Part shown: in pieces, positions 5,257-5,949 of the stretch
Layout of the letters: each line of letters begins with the position of its first letter
Numbering within the stretch: the stretch's first letter is position 1
Assembly: GCA_024641365.1 (NCBI GenBank)
Contig: JAHEDF010000265.1
Location: 1-5,949 of the forward strand
Source: Planctomycetota bacterium
Lineage (GTDB): Bacteria > Planctomycetota > UBA11346
Reading direction: 5' to 3'
DNA: 5,949 nt
Position numbers and translations under genes: made by a program
Notes under the pieces: generated by a model
The model's input: the letters and a program-made list of their open reading frames with translations, nothing else
The model's database searches: none
What the model was told of the DNA's origin: nothing

Positions 5257-5898
5257 ATGGCACGACGCAAAGAAGTCTTGTTAGTCCAAGACGTATTAAA
5301 GCTTGGCAACATGGGCGATATCGTCCGCGTTTCTCCAGGCTACGCTCGTAATTATTTATTCCCGTATGGCATGGCCGTACCTGCTGACAGCGCTGCAAAA
5401 CGTCAAATTGATGTATTGCGCGACAAGGCTGCAAAATCTGACGCTGAACGCGCAGAAAAAGCCAAAGTCCAAGCGAAAACGATGCAGGGTATGTCGATTC
5501 AAATCGCTGCTCGCGTATCGCATGATGACGAATTGTTTGGTTCAATCGGAACTAAAGAAATTGTCGCTGCCTTGGCAAAAAGTGGCGTAGAAGTCGACGG
5601 TAAACAATTACACTTGCACGACAAACTGAAAAAATTGGGTAAATACCAAATTGATGTTCGTCTGCATAAAACAGTGTCTGTTGAAGTGACGCTCGAAATC
5701 GTCAATGCCGATCCGAATGCGCCAACCTTAGCAGAAACATTAGCCGCCGCATCGGCAAAGAAAGATGACGCTGACAAGGCTGAAAAATCAGAAAAATCTG
5801 AGAAGCCAGCTAAATCAGAAAAAGCAGAAAAACCAGCCAAGGCAGAAGCCAAAGCTGAAAAATCGCCCAAAAAGGGCCTCACCACCCAAAAGGCGTAA
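5257..5898 (+). CDS. rplI: 50S ribosomal protein bL9 with long Lys/Glu/Ala tail
   Basis: Large-subunit protein that binds 23S rRNA near the L1 stalk base and extends outward; in E. coli it affects reading-frame maintenance. The N-terminal RNA-binding domain carries the family signature in GDIVRVSPGYARNYLFPYGM (20-39). A connecting helix rich in Ala/Lys/Glu follows (about 43-76), then the C-terminal domain (about 78-149: MSIQIAARVSHDDELFGSIG, GKYQIDVRLHKTVSVEVTLE). The typical family length is about 150 residues; here a further 63 residues form a low-complexity tail (see the repeat entry). AAAGGAG at 5243-5249 overlaps the rpsR stop and lies 7 nt from the ATG, the best ribosome binding site in the window. 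The tail stays in frame to a single TAA, so it is not an obvious frameshift product. Confidence 0.96.
   Translation: MARRKEVLLVQDVLKLGNMGDIVRVSPGYARNYLFPYGMAVPADSAAKRQIDVLRDKAAKSDAERAEKAKVQAKTMQGMSIQIAARVSHDDELFGSIGTKEIVAALAKSGVEVDGKQLHLHDKLKKLGKYQIDVRLHKTVSVEVTLEIVNADPNAPTLAETLAAASAKKDDADKAEKSEKSEKPAKSEKAEKPAKAEAKAEKSPKKGLTTQKA
5758..5874 (+). repeat. Degenerate Lys/Glu/Ala/Pro repeat in the bL9 tail
   Basis: Codons 168-206 of rplI encode irregular short repeats built on SEK, AEK and EKPAK (for example AEKSEKSEKPAKSEKAEKPA at residues 175-194). At DNA level this gives A-rich runs such as GAAAAATCAGAAAAATC with no exact long repeat. The composition recalls Lys/Ala/Pro-rich histone H1-like tails and is likely disordered or helical with i,i+4 salt bridges. 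Copy number may vary between strains, which is an inference. Confidence 0.7.
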
Positions 5899-5910
5899 AG
5901 GAACGGATCC

Positions 5911-5949
5911 ATGAAAGCAGACATCCATCCGACTATTCGCAAAGTTGTC
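5911..5949 (+). CDS. rpmE: 50S ribosomal protein bL31, N-terminal fragment
   Basis: Only 13 codons are in the window: MKADIHPTIRKVV, matching the conserved bL31 start (MK-x-DIHP). The Shine-Dalgarno AAAGGA (5897-5902) overlaps the rplI stop and is 8 nt from the ATG, and the 12-bp spacing suggests co-transcription with rplI. Whether it is the zinc-binding (CxxC) or zinc-free form cannot be seen. In many bacteria rpmE is followed by prfA; that lies outside the window. Confidence 0.82.
   Translation, partial: MKADIHPTIRKVV

Noticed and set aside
5865..5877. Hairpin GCCC-AAAAA-GGGC near the end of rplI
   Set aside because: Only 4 bp, inside coding sequence and without a following T tract; unlikely to terminate before rpmE.
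5499..5942. Antisense open frame (147 codons) across rplI
   Set aside because: Its Ala/Phe/Ser-rich product (repeated SDFSALS, AGFSAFS) is the mirror of the low-complexity bL9 tail; no ribosome binding site or recognisable domain.

Overview
The window is bacterial and densely coded. It has about 5.9 kb of moderate GC, roughly 38-63% in the stretches I counted by hand, standard genetic code, and Shine-Dalgarno-led genes that mostly end in TAA. No rRNA, tRNA, mobile element or CRISPR is visible. The taxon cannot be fixed from sequence alone. The long tetratricopeptide (TPR) protein, the Lys/Glu/Ala tail on bL9 and the gene order remind me of Planctomycetota or the wider PVC group. That is a low-confidence impression and not a demonstrated placement.

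Left block (1-2079, minus strand), in transcription order: def (peptide deformylase), then a soluble NtrB/AtoS-like histidine kinase whose start codon overlaps the def stop (ATGA), then an NtrC/AtoC-type sigma-54-dependent response regulator that runs off the left edge. This looks like one operon joining an N-terminal protein maturation enzyme to a complete two-component pair. A 111-bp divergent spacer (2080-2190) separates it from the plus-strand genes.

Middle (2191-3558, plus strand): a 455-residue cytoplasmic TPR-like protein of unknown function.

Right block (3640-5949, plus strand) is a ribosomal protein and ssb cluster: rpsT (bS20), rpsF (bS6), ssb, rpsR (bS18), rplI (bL9) and the first 13 codons of rpmE (bL31). 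The order rpsF-ssb-rpsR-rplI is the classic bacterial S6 operon; having rpsT just before it and rpmE just after is less usual. Intergenic gaps within the operon are 2, 44, 12 and 12 bp, and the last two ribosome binding sites overlap the preceding stop codon.

The most interesting non-coding part is the 164-bp rpsT-rpsF spacer. It contains, in order, a terminator-like hairpin (3942-3986), two interleaved perfect 6-bp stems with H-type pseudoknot geometry (4005-4034), and directly abutting these a 22-bp near-perfect palindrome with TATAAG at its centre (4035-4056). The rpsF Shine-Dalgarno sequence is 11 nt further on. This is a good candidate for an autoregulatory r-protein leader, a DNA operator, or both.
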